NCBI GenBank assembly: GCA_934717855.1
Contig: CAKUZI010000012.1
Location: 1-49,480 of the forward strand
DNA length: 49,480 bases
Reading direction: 5' to 3'
From: an uncultured Candidatus Melainabacteria bacterium
GTDB lineage: Bacteria > Cyanobacteriota > Vampirovibrionia > Gastranaerophilales > Gastranaerophilaceae
Part shown: positions 1-7,546 of the stretch, piece by piece
Layout of the letters: every line of letters starts with the position of its first letter
Position numbering within the stretch: the stretch's first letter is position 1
Made by a program: the position numbers and the translations under genes
Notes under the pieces: generated by a model
Told to the model about the DNA's origin: nothing
Seen by the model: only the letters and a program-made list of their open reading frames with translations
Databases searched by the model: none

Positions 1-18
1 TTTCCTTTCCCTTTTTCC

Positions 19-46
19 AGACTAACAGACTTGTTGGTCTTTTTTA
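19..46 (+). terminator. Rho-independent terminator of an upstream gene
   Basis: A 9-bp stem (19-27 with 32-40, one G-T pair) with a GACT loop is followed by a run of T. It would end a plus-strand transcript entering from before the window. Confidence 0.7.
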
Positions 47-118
47 TTATGTTGTATTATAATCTGTCATCGCGGACAACAATTGAAAAAATATTAACTG
101 AAAGTTGTGCGATCTAAC

Positions 119-148
119 TTGACTACATATGCTTAAATATGCTAAAAT
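119..148 (+). promoter_or_regulatory. Sigma-70 type promoter of leuC
   Basis: TTGACT at 119-124 and TAAAAT at 143-148 with an 18-bp spacer; TGC directly before the -10 box makes it an extended -10. Transcription would start near 155, after the ATG at 129, which supports translation starting at 171. Confidence 0.6.
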
Positions 149-170
149 AGACAAAAAAGGAGTGAGGGTT

Positions 171-1412
171 ATGGGACAAACATTAGCAGAAAAAATTATT
201 TCAGAACATGCAGGTAAAAGTGTTAAAGCAGGAGAACTTGTAATTGCAAATGTTGATGTTACTGCAGTTCAGGATGGTACTGGTCCTTTAACCGTTCAGG
301 AGTTTAAAAAATTAGGTAAAGAAAAATTGTTTAATCCAGAAAGAACAATTCTTTTTATTGATCATGCATCACCTAGTCCGCGAAAAGAATTATCCAATAC
401 TCATACTGTATTAAGAGATTTTTCAAAGGAATATGGAGCTGTGTTGTCTGATGTTGGAGCCGGAGTTTGTCATCAAAGATTGGTGGAGACATTTGTTAAT
501 CCTTGTGAAATATTGGTAGGAGCAGATTCTCACACTTGTACGTCAGGCGCTTTGGGTGCTTTTGCTACAGGAATGGGGTCAACTGATATTGCAGTTGCTA
601 TGGCATTGGGTAAAACATGGTTGAAAGTCCCACAAACATTTAAAATTGAAGTTACCGGCAAATTTAAAGAGGGAATTTGTTCTAAAGATTTAATGTTGCA
701 CTTAATTGGAATGATTGGTGCTGATGGTGCGACATATAAAGCATTAGAATTCTGCGGTGATACAATTGAAAACATGTCAATGTCAGAAAGGTTTACGCTT
801 GCCAATATGGCTGTTGAGGCCGGTGCTAAAGCTGGTTTGTTTGTCGCAGATGATAAAACTCGTGAGTTTTTAAAATCTAGAGGACGTGAAGATAAATTTA
901 GAACATTGAAACCTGATGAAGATGCTGTATATGAAAGGATTATTAAAATAAATGCAGAAGATATTGGGCATACTGTTTCATGTCCGCATACAGTTGATAA
1001 TACAAAACCTGTTGAAGAATTGAAAAATATTAAAGTAAATCAAGTTTTTGTTGGAACTTGTACGAACGGTAGAATTGAAGATTTGAGAACTGTTGCACAA
1101 ATCCTTAAAGGGAAAAAAGTTAATCCGGATGTAAGAATGTTGATTTGTCCTGCTTCAAAGGATGTTTATCTACAAGCCCTTTCAGAAGATTTAATTACAA
1201 CTTTTGTAGAAGCAAATGCAACTATTTTACCTCCAGGCTGTGGACCTTGTGTTGGTGTTCATGCTGGAACTTTGGCAGATGGAGAAGTTTGTCTTGCAAC
1301 TCAAAATAGAAATTTTAGAGGCAGAATGGGAAATGTCGAGGGAGATATTTACTTAGCTTCTCCTTATGTAGCAGGTTATACAGCTTTACGTGGCTATATT
1401 TGCGCAAATTAG
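171..1412 (+). CDS. leuC: 3-isopropylmalate dehydratase large subunit (aconitase family)
   Basis: Large subunit of the [4Fe-4S] hydro-lyase that isomerises 2- and 3-isopropylmalate in leucine synthesis; homoaconitase-type activity is an alternative because this 413-residue form belongs to the shorter LeuC2/HacA type. Cluster ligands are visible at Cys297 (GTCTNGR) and Cys357/Cys360 (PPGCGPC); the DHASPSP and GADSHTC motifs are present. The start at 171 follows a strong AAGGAGTGAG site; an in-frame ATG at 129 lies inside the promoter and is rejected. The small subunit gene (leuD) is not in the window: the next gene, 99 bp downstream, is a sigma factor. Family assignment is firm, exact substrate less so. 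Confidence 0.9.
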   Translation: MGQTLAEKIISEHAGKSVKAGELVIANVDVTAVQDGTGPLTVQEFKKLGKEKLFNPERTILFIDHASPSPRKELSNTHTVLRDFSKEYGAVLSDVGAGVCHQRLVETFVNPCEILVGADSHTCTSGALGAFATGMGSTDIAVAMALGKTWLKVPQTFKIEVTGKFKEGICSKDLMLHLIGMIGADGATYKALEFCGDTIENMSMSERFTLANMAVEAGAKAGLFVADDKTREFLKSRGREDKFRTLKPDEDAVYERIIKINAEDIGHTVSCPHTVDNTKPVEELKNIKVNQVFVGTCTNGRIEDLRTVAQILKGKKVNPDVRMLICPASKDVYLQALSEDLITTFVEANATILPPGCGPCVGVHAGTLADGEVCLATQNRNFRGRMGNVEGDIYLASPYVAGYTALRGYICAN

Positions 1413-1511
1413 AATTGCAATTGTTAGTAAAAAAATATACACAACCGGCTATACTACAATGAATGAGCATTTATTGCTCAAAATTCCTTACTATATATGT
1501 AAGGAGAAAGT

Positions 1512-2105
1512 ATGTCGGATTCAAAGGTGCAGTATAAAAAAATGCCGTTGGAAGAACTTGTTGTATTGTCACAACAAAATGATTTTAAGGCATTAGAAGA
1601 ACTTATCAGGCGTGAACAAAAAAATGTTTATGCAAGTTTTTCGTACCTTACTCAAGAGAAAGAAAGTGTTTCTGATTTAACCCAAGAAGCACTGCTCCGT
1701 GTTGCAAAAAATATTCAAAATTTAAAAAATCCAAAGCTATTTAAAAGTTGGTTAAACCAAATTATAACTAATCTTTTTTATGATGAGTTAAGAAAAACAC
1801 AACGAAAGCCGGATACAGTTTCTCTTGATGATGAAGTTGAAAATATTCCTTCAATAAAATTTCAATTACCTGATAAAAAGTGTAAGCCACATGAAAAATG
1901 CGTAACATCTGAATTAGAACAAATTATTAAAAAGGCAATACTTAATCTTCCAAATCAGTTTAAAATAGTTATAATTTTAAGAGAATTACAGGGACTAACT
2001 TATGAAGAAATTGCGCAGATTACACATTCTAATGTCGGGACTGTAAAATCCAGGATTGCACGTGCCAGAGGTAAATTACAGGAAGATTTAAAAGCTTATA
2101 TATAA
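1512..2105 (+). CDS. ECF-type RNA polymerase sigma factor
   Basis: A 197-residue sigma-70 family protein with only regions 2 and 4, the extracytoplasmic-function layout. Region 2 covers about residues 20-95 (DLTQEALLRVAKNI, then FKSWLNQIITNLFYDELRK). Region 4 covers about residues 135-190 with the helix-turn-helix YEEIAQITHSNVGTVKSRIA. The start follows AAGGAGAAAGT. The next gene begins 9 bp downstream and encodes a zinc-finger membrane protein, the usual sigma/anti-sigma arrangement, so activity is probably held off at the membrane until a signal releases it. Target promoters and the inducing signal cannot be told from the sequence. Confidence 0.9.
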   Translation: MSDSKVQYKKMPLEELVVLSQQNDFKALEELIRREQKNVYASFSYLTQEKESVSDLTQEALLRVAKNIQNLKNPKLFKSWLNQIITNLFYDELRKTQRKPDTVSLDDEVENIPSIKFQLPDKKCKPHEKCVTSELEQIIKKAILNLPNQFKIVIILRELQGLTYEEIAQITHSNVGTVKSRIARARGKLQEDLKAYI

Positions 2106-2114
2106 GGAGAAAAT

Positions 2115-2651
2115 ATGCAACATCAACTATCTTGCGAACAAGTTACAGCTCTTTTAACGTTTTATGCAGAAGACAAATTGAGTAAAAAACTTGCACAATA
2201 TGTTCAAGAACATCTTAAAAACTGTCCAGAATGTATGGAAAAATTTAATCATTTAAAACAAATTCTTAATAAATATAGAAAAATACAAAATGATGAGCCT
2301 AAACCAAATTACAATTCAAAACAATATGAGGATTTCAAAATAAATTTATCTGCTTATATTGACAATGAATTAAATGATTTTGAAAATATAAAAATTAAAA
2401 AATTTGCAATAGCTAATCCGCTTGCACGGCAAGATTTAGAAAATATTTATACGTACAAAAAATTGTTACATTCCTCTTTTGAACGTACTAAAAACGAATT
2501 AAAAACAGATTATTCCAAATCTATTATTCATCAAATCCAACAAGAATGTATGACTGATGACGGCATAGATCCGTTCTTAAAGCTTTCTGCCGTGTTTTTT
2601 GTAATGGTTAGCTGTATTGTCTTTGGTTTGATAAAGTTTTTATATTTTTAA
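2115..2651 (+). CDS. Anti-sigma factor, zinc-finger type, membrane anchored
   Basis: A 178-residue protein. The N-terminal 45 residues resemble the zf-HC2/ZAS domain with a His-x3-Cys-x2-Cys motif (HLKNCPEC) and an upstream Cys in LSCEQV. A hydrophilic linker follows. One hydrophobic segment near the C-terminus (about residues 154-176, LKLSAVFFVMVSCIVFGLI) would span the inner membrane, leaving almost nothing outside, so sensing by an external domain looks unlikely. It starts 9 bp after the ECF sigma gene behind AAGGAGAAAAT. Role as that sigma factor's antagonist is inferred from domain and position. Confidence 0.8.
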   Translation: MQHQLSCEQVTALLTFYAEDKLSKKLAQYVQEHLKNCPECMEKFNHLKQILNKYRKIQNDEPKPNYNSKQYEDFKINLSAYIDNELNDFENIKIKKFAIANPLARQDLENIYTYKKLLHSSFERTKNELKTDYSKSIIHQIQQECMTDDGIDPFLKLSAVFFVMVSCIVFGLIKFLYF

Positions 2652-3281
2652 TGAACCTGAAGAATACTTATTTGCAGACATCTTTAAGTAAGCATCCATT
2701 GAAATTCCGCGAGGAGATTTTAATTCTACGCCATTGTCTAATTTATTCATTTTAGCTAATGTTTGTTTTTGTTTTTTAGATGCATATTGGTTTCTGAGAA
2801 TAGGTGTGACAATATTACAAGAAATAATTGAACCGACTGTACTAGCAACTACATCTACACCGTTTTTGAAAGGTTTGTAATTGTCTTTAATATCTGAAAA
2901 ATTAGCCATTTTTTCGATATTAAAATTAAGTTTACCAATATGTTCGTTAGAATTTACGCCTTGTTTGGTTAAAAAGTCTCTGATAGGTTTTGTTGTTAAT
3001 TTTCCGGTAGAAACTAATTTAGAAGCTGCGCTTTTGAATGAACTTGTAATTACATAGAATGATAAAATATTTATTGCTGCATCAGCTATTTCTTGAGGAA
3101 TTAAGAAACTTTTTTGTTCCGGAGAAATTTTGTCATTGAAAACTACTGCACTAACTTGTGCTAATGATGATAAAATCCAGCCTAAAACACCTGTGTGAAC
3201 AAGCATTTTACCGGGGTTTTCACCATAATTCTTGTACATTACTGTTTTAAAATCAGAGAATAAATTTGCAGGACTTTTCAT
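2640..3281 (-). CDS. Hypothetical protein with hydrophobic segments, coupled to the upstream gene
   Basis: I do not recognise a named family for this 213-residue protein. It has at least two hydrophobic stretches (around VLGWILSSLAQVSAVVF and AAINILSFYVI) and a hydrophobic VVASTVGSIISCNIVTPIL, with basic C-terminal part, suggesting membrane association. Its start codon overlaps the stop of the gene before it (ATGA, 3278-3281), so the two are probably translated together. Its 3' end overlaps the end of the convergent anti-sigma gene by 12 bp. The style (mixed hydrophobic and Lys-rich, no signal peptide) matches the large unknowns at 16936-20367. Confidence 0.7.
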   Translation of the reverse strand: MKSPANLFSDFKTVMYKNYGENPGKMLVHTGVLGWILSSLAQVSAVVFNDKISPEQKSFLIPQEIADAAINILSFYVITSSFKSAASKLVSTGKLTTKPIRDFLTKQGVNSNEHIGKLNFNIEKMANFSDIKDNYKPFKNGVDVVASTVGSIISCNIVTPILRNQYASKKQKQTLAKMNKLDNGVELKSPRGISMDAYLKMSANKYSSGSLKI

Positions 3282-3862
3282 CGTTTAGCCTCCATATTCT
3301 TCTCTTCGCCTTTTTTTACAAGAGCATTTGTCAAGAATTTAGTTAAAGGTGCATCAATAATAAAGTTTGTAAACATCATTACAACAAGAGCAACAACTGT
3401 GCCCATAGCGTTACGGTATTGTAGAAAAGCGTCTGTTGTATTGTCTTTTACATTCTTAGGAGTAAACATTGTTTTCCATTTAGGAACATTTGGCCCCGGA
3501 ACTTGAGATAAGGCTTTAATTCCTTTAATACAACCTTTTCGGATAAAATATCCGGTAAAAGTTCCGGCAACGATTTTGGCAATTGTTCTGGCTACTGAAA
3601 CTTTTCGAGTTTTTTCATCAACATTTTTGTTATTAGCATCAATAAACGGCTGAGACATTAATGCTGAAGCTCCCAATATTAAACGTTGTTCAGCTGATGA
3701 AATTTTTTCTCCTGTAGATTTTATGCCATTAATAACTCTGCTATTTGAATAGACAGAGTCCGGAAACATGTCGAGAGCACCCTGCTTGAATTTGCGAGCA
3801 GTGCCTGCGATTCCTTTATATAAGGAAGAGTTGTAAATGTATGTTGATATTCCTAATGACAT
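3278..3862 (-). CDS. Hypothetical protein with hydrophobic segments
   Basis: An unrecognised 194-residue protein. Recognisable blocks are LILGASALMSQPFID, a basic EKTRKVSVARTIAKIV, and a C-terminal hydrophobic stretch GTVVALVVMMFTNFIID. The frame is open to 3898, but the ATG at 3862 (MSLGIST) is the more natural start; only a weak GGGTG site precedes it. It overlaps the next gene by four bases. I infer a lineage-specific membrane-associated protein acting with its partner; no function is claimed. Confidence 0.65.
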   Translation of the reverse strand: MSLGISTYIYNSSLYKGIAGTARKFKQGALDMFPDSVYSNSRVINGIKSTGEKISSAEQRLILGASALMSQPFIDANNKNVDEKTRKVSVARTIAKIVAGTFTGYFIRKGCIKGIKALSQVPGPNVPKWKTMFTPKNVKDNTTDAFLQYRNAMGTVVALVVMMFTNFIIDAPLTKFLTNALVKKGEEKNMEAKR

Positions 3863-3966
3863 TTTTCTACACCCAAGAATACAAAGATTGTAAAACACAA
3901 TAATTGCGTAAAAATTGCAATATATTAATAAAGTTTTACAATTTTGTTAATAATTGGTAAATTAAA

Positions 3967-5202
3967 TTATAATTTTGCTCCCTTAGGAACAACTGTTACT
4001 CCGTTTGGAGAAACGTGGAAGCCACGTTTTATGTCTTCTTCACGGTTAAATCCGATTCTTGTATTAGGCGGAACTATTACATTTTTGTCGATTATAGCTT
4101 TTTTAATCCTTGAATGACGTCCGATTTCGACATTTTCCATCAAAATACTTTCAGATATTTGAGAAAAACTGTTAACTTTAACTTTTGGAGAAAGTACACA
4201 TCTGGATAGTCCGGCACCTGAAACAATACATCCCTCTGATACCATTGAATTTGTTGCCATCCCGACACGTTCACCCTCTTCCCAAATAAATTTAGCAGGA
4301 GGATAATTGTAATTGAATGTTCTTAACGGCCAATCTTGAGAATATAAATTTAATTCCGGATCGTAATCCAATAAGTCCATATTCGCTTGCCAGTATGCAT
4401 CAATACTTCCTACGTCCATCCAATAACCGCGTTCCCTATCTGTCATTCCCGGAAAAGCATTGTCATTAAAATTGTAAACAAAAATACGTTTACCCTCGTT
4501 TAACATCATTGGAATGACATTTTTCCCAAAATCATGATTAGAGTTTTCGATTTTTTCGTCTTCTTCTAAAGCATTTAATAAACTTGTTTTATCAAAAATG
4601 TAATTTCCCATAGAAGCCAAGCACATATTCGGATTTCCCGGAATTGATTTTGGAGCGGTTTGAGGTTTTTCAACAAAATTAATAAGTTTCCAATCGTCAT
4701 CAACTTCAATAATTCCGAACTCATGAGCTTCTTCTATTGGAATTGGAATTGCGGAAATTGTCAAATCAGCATTTTTTTCTTTGTGGTAGTCCAACATTTG
4801 TGAAACATCCATTTTGTAAATATGATCACCACCAAAAATACAAACATAATCAGGATCTTCGTCTGTAATATGAAAAACATTTTGATAAATGGCGTCAGCC
4901 GTGCCTCGATACCATTCAGAACCTGTTCTCATTTGAGCAGGAGCCAAGTCAACATATTGATCTAAAAATGGAGATAATGCCCAACCACGCGTGATATGCT
5001 TGTTTAATGAATCAGATTTATATTGCGTAAGTACCTTTATTTTAAAGAAACCTGAATTGATGAAATTGTTTAAAACAAAATCAATAATTCGATATCTTCC
5101 GCCGAAAGGCACTGCGGGTTTAGCCCTATCCTTAGTTAACGGATATAACCTTTTACCCTCTCCACCTGCTAAAATCATTACCAAAGCATCATCAATTGAC
5201 AT
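3967..5202 (-). CDS. glgC: Glucose-1-phosphate adenylyltransferase
   Basis: Makes ADP-glucose from glucose-1-phosphate and ATP, the committed step of bacterial glycogen synthesis. The nucleotidyltransferase domain opens with LAGGEGKRLYPLT and RAKPAVPFGG, followed by GTADAIYQN and the FGGDHIYKMD metal/substrate motif. The C-terminal third has the hexapeptide-repeat (left-handed beta helix) character, e.g. ENVEIGRHSRIKKAII. At 411 residues it is a normal-length GlgC. The ATG at 5202 sits five bases after GGAGG; a TTG at 5214 in the same frame lies before that site and is rejected. No other glycogen gene is nearby, but a phosphohexomutase is at 46991. Confidence 0.95.
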   Translation of the reverse strand: MSIDDALVMILAGGEGKRLYPLTKDRAKPAVPFGGRYRIIDFVLNNFINSGFFKIKVLTQYKSDSLNKHITRGWALSPFLDQYVDLAPAQMRTGSEWYRGTADAIYQNVFHITDEDPDYVCIFGGDHIYKMDVSQMLDYHKEKNADLTISAIPIPIEEAHEFGIIEVDDDWKLINFVEKPQTAPKSIPGNPNMCLASMGNYIFDKTSLLNALEEDEKIENSNHDFGKNVIPMMLNEGKRIFVYNFNDNAFPGMTDRERGYWMDVGSIDAYWQANMDLLDYDPELNLYSQDWPLRTFNYNYPPAKFIWEEGERVGMATNSMVSEGCIVSGAGLSRCVLSPKVKVNSFSQISESILMENVEIGRHSRIKKAIIDKNVIVPPNTRIGFNREEDIKRGFHVSPNGVTVVPKGAKL

Positions 5203-5225
5203 GAAAACCTCCAATTCATATGCCG

Positions 5226-5254
5226 ATTATACATCACAATTTAATTTAAGTCCA
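5226..5254 (-). promoter_or_regulatory. Candidate promoter of glgC
   Basis: On the minus strand TATAAT (5231-5226) lies 17 bp from TGGACT (5254-5249, four of six consensus bases). Transcription would start about 17 bases before the glgC start codon. Confidence 0.5.
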
Positions 5255-5296
5255 GTTTGTTATATTAGCCTAATAGGGTTATTTAATAGTGTTAAT

Positions 5297-5896
5297 TTAA
5301 TGGCAACCTCCACAACCACCACATGAGCTTCCACATGAACTTGAAGATGTTAGGAAATCTGTAAAATCAAAAACTTCATCTTTCAAAATTTTATCAATAA
5401 CTATTGGATAAAGCATGCCCTCCAATTTATAAATATTAGTTTCAAATTCGTCAAAATGAGTTAAATTTTCAATTAAAATCGGATATTGGGCGATAATTTC
5501 TTCTCTTTCAATATCTTCCGTCATTTTGTAAATTGTTACCCCGGAAACTTTAACACCGGCTAAAAATGCACGACTTATTTCATCAGCCCCCCTAAATGCT
5601 GGCAACAATGAACCGTGAATGTTTATAAATTTATTAGTTTCAAAAACTTCTTTTTGTAAGCATTGTCTGTAGTCACAAACTGCAACCAAGTCAAAATCGT
5701 GTGCAGAAAAATATTCAACGTTTATTTCAAATGGTAATAATTTTGTGTTTTTACATAATTCTTTTGCTCGTTTAAAAAAATCACTGTGTTCATCATTAGA
5801 AATGCAAGTTATTTCAACTTCTTTTCCCTCAAAATATTTTAAAATATCTTCTAGTACACAGCTTTTTGCAGAACCTAAAATTGCTAATTTTTTCAT
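5297..5896 (-). CDS. PurN-like formyltransferase with Cys-rich tail
   Basis: A 199-residue member of the formyltransferase fold (PurN / methionyl-tRNA formyltransferase N-domain). The catalytic NxH is present in NIHGSLLPAFRGAD. The downstream segment GVTIYKMTEDIE aligns by eye with the PurN segment that ends in the catalytic Asp144, but carries Glu there. The last 16 residues are a Ser/Cys/Gly tail (SSSSCGSSCGGCGGCH) with four Cys and a terminal His, not part of PurN, possibly a metal or redox site. It could therefore act on a substrate other than GAR, such as a nucleotide sugar amine. No purine gene is adjacent. Start follows GAGGAAAAAGTT; glgC lies 94 bp downstream on the same strand. Confidence 0.75.
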   Translation of the reverse strand: MKKLAILGSAKSCVLEDILKYFEGKEVEITCISNDEHSDFFKRAKELCKNTKLLPFEINVEYFSAHDFDLVAVCDYRQCLQKEVFETNKFINIHGSLLPAFRGADEISRAFLAGVKVSGVTIYKMTEDIEREEIIAQYPILIENLTHFDEFETNIYKLEGMLYPIVIDKILKDEVFDFTDFLTSSSSCGSSCGGCGGCH

Positions 5897-5957
5897 AACT
5901 TTTTCCTCATTTGTTCATATAATAGCAAAAAAAATTATTTTTGTATTTAATATAAGC

Positions 5958-6302
5958 ATGGAAATTAAAAATAATATATCATTTGGCGCAAAATTTAGAA
6001 CCGTTAATATTCTAGAAACAACCACTTTAAGATGCATAGAAAGTGAATCTGTGGCGGATTTAAAGCCGGTAATAAATGAACTTTGGCCTGAAAAAATAAA
6101 GGCAACAGGTAGTAAAGGATATAAATATTTTCTTCAAAATATTGGCGAGAAAATATTGAATAAGTATCCTGAAATTGAAAATGCAACAAATTCATTAAAA
6201 AATTATATTGCTAACAATCCTTTGGCAAGAAAAGTTGAATTACAACAGCAAGCTAAGCAGTTAATAAAACAAATTGGTGAAGAAATTGATATAACATTAT
6301 AA
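5958..6302 (+). CDS. Small hypothetical protein with N-terminal F-G motif
   Basis: The open frame runs from 5745, but the part before 5958 is antisense to the formyltransferase gene. From the ATG at 5958 it encodes 114 residues starting MEIKNNISFGAKF. The rest is helical and charged (SLKNYIANNPLARKVELQQQA) without membrane segments. The N-terminal N-x-S-F motif resembles the starts of the two large unknowns at 16936 and 18649. No ribosome binding site is visible before the ATG. I recognise no family. Confidence 0.55.
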   Translation: MEIKNNISFGAKFRTVNILETTTLRCIESESVADLKPVINELWPEKIKATGSKGYKYFLQNIGEKILNKYPEIENATNSLKNYIANNPLARKVELQQQAKQLIKQIGEEIDITL

Positions 6303-6330
6303 AAAGACCGTACATAAAAATACGGTCTTT
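6298..6330 (-). terminator. Terminator of the decarboxylase operon
   Basis: A perfect 10-bp stem (6303-6312 with 6321-6330) with an 8-base loop. On the minus strand it is followed by TTTTT (overlapping the stem base), so it ends the operon finishing at 6353; it also lies just after the plus-strand gene ending at 6302 and may serve both. Confidence 0.8.
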
Positions 6331-6352
6331 AAAAATTTGTTCGTTATATTAA

Positions 6353-7528
6353 TTAATTGCAAAGAGCAAGTAATATTCCGGCTGCAACTGCAGAACCGAT
6401 TACACCTGCAACGTTTGGTCCCATTGCGTGCATTAGCAAGTAGTTTTGTGGGTTAGCTTCTAAACCTACTTTGTTTGCAACTCTTGCTGCCATTGGAACA
6501 GCAGAAACACCAGCAGCCCCGATTAAAGGATTGATTTTGTTTTTAGAGAACAAATTCATAATTTTGGCAAATATTACTCCTGCTGCAGTTGCAAATGAGA
6601 ATGCCAAAATTCCTAAAATTAAAATAAACAATGTTTGTAATGTTAAAAATTGGTCTGCTGATAACTTTGAGCCGACAGAAAGTCCTAAAAATATTGTTAC
6701 AATATTTATTAAGGCGTTTTGCATTGTATCAGAAAGTCTTTCTACAACACCACATTCCTTACAAAGGTTTCCGAAAGTTAAAGCACCAACCAATGGACAA
6801 GCGTCAGGCAAAAATATTATACAAAGTCCTAACACAACTAACGGAAATACTATTTTTTCGCGTTTTGTAACTTCTCTTAGTTGTGTCATTTGTATTTCTC
6901 TTTCAGCTTTAGTAGTGAAAAATTTCATAATTGGAGGCTGGATTACAGGAACTAAAGCCATATAAGAGTACGCAGCAACTGCGATCGCGCCTAATAATTC
7001 AGGAGCTAATTTTGATGTTACGTAAATTGATGTTGGGCCATCAGCTCCGCCAATAATACCAATTGCGCCTGATTGTGGCAAAGTAAAGCCAAATATACAC
7101 AAAGCTAAAAGTAATGCGCCAAATATCCCGAATTGAGCAGCACCTCCTAACAATGCTGTTTTAGGGTTTGCAATTAAAGGTCCAAAGTCTGTCATTGCGC
7201 CAACACCCATGAAAATTATCAACGGAAACAAACCTTGGTGAATACCAAATTCATAAATAATTCCTAAAAAACCTGTAGGTTCTGCAATCCCTGCAACCGG
7301 AATATTTGATAGCAAACCACCAAATGCTATTGGAACCAATAGTAACGGTTCAAATTGTTTTTTGATACCAAGCCATAACAAGAATAAGCAAACCAAAAGC
7401 ATAATTGGAGAACCGAATTGGTGTAGAAATTGTTCGAAACCGTTTGTAATATTCGGATCAACAGGTTGAATAAAGTTTGCAATACCTGTAGATTGCCATA
7501 ATTTATATAAACTGTCTACTAAATTCAT
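6353..7528 (-). CDS. oadB: Sodium-translocating decarboxylase, beta subunit
   Basis: The integral membrane subunit that decarboxylates carboxybiotin and moves Na+ outward. The 391-residue sequence is almost entirely hydrophobic with about ten membrane segments and the family's central motif GGADGPTSIYVTSKLAPELLG, containing the Asp that in characterised OadB binds Na+. The C-terminal block NVAGVIGSAVAAGILLALC is also typical. It is the last gene of birA-oadG-oadA-oadB, 18 bp after oadA. Glutaconyl-CoA and methylmalonyl-CoA decarboxylases share this subunit, so the substrate is set by the alpha subunit. Confidence 0.92.
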   Translation of the reverse strand: MNLVDSLYKLWQSTGIANFIQPVDPNITNGFEQFLHQFGSPIMLLVCLFLLWLGIKKQFEPLLLVPIAFGGLLSNIPVAGIAEPTGFLGIIYEFGIHQGLFPLIIFMGVGAMTDFGPLIANPKTALLGGAAQFGIFGALLLALCIFGFTLPQSGAIGIIGGADGPTSIYVTSKLAPELLGAIAVAAYSYMALVPVIQPPIMKFFTTKAEREIQMTQLREVTKREKIVFPLVVLGLCIIFLPDACPLVGALTFGNLCKECGVVERLSDTMQNALINIVTIFLGLSVGSKLSADQFLTLQTLFILILGILAFSFATAAGVIFAKIMNLFSKNKINPLIGAAGVSAVPMAARVANKVGLEANPQNYLLMHAMGPNVAGVIGSAVAAGILLALCN

Positions 7529-7546
7529 TCTTTATTTCTCCCATTT

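Noticed and set aside
530..805. Minus-strand open frame inside leuC
   Set aside because: Antisense to well-conserved LeuC motifs; no ribosome binding site or domain.
1464..1478. GAGCA/TGCTC hairpin upstream of the sigma factor gene
   Set aside because: Only five base pairs with no T run; expected by chance.
1390..1596. Plus-strand open frame across the leuC end and the sigma factor start
   Set aside because: Overlaps both genes in another frame and lacks a ribosome binding site; composition is that of a shadow frame.
5745..5957. N-terminal extension of the small unknown gene
   Set aside because: This part is antisense to the formyltransferase coding region; the ATG at 5958 is preferred.
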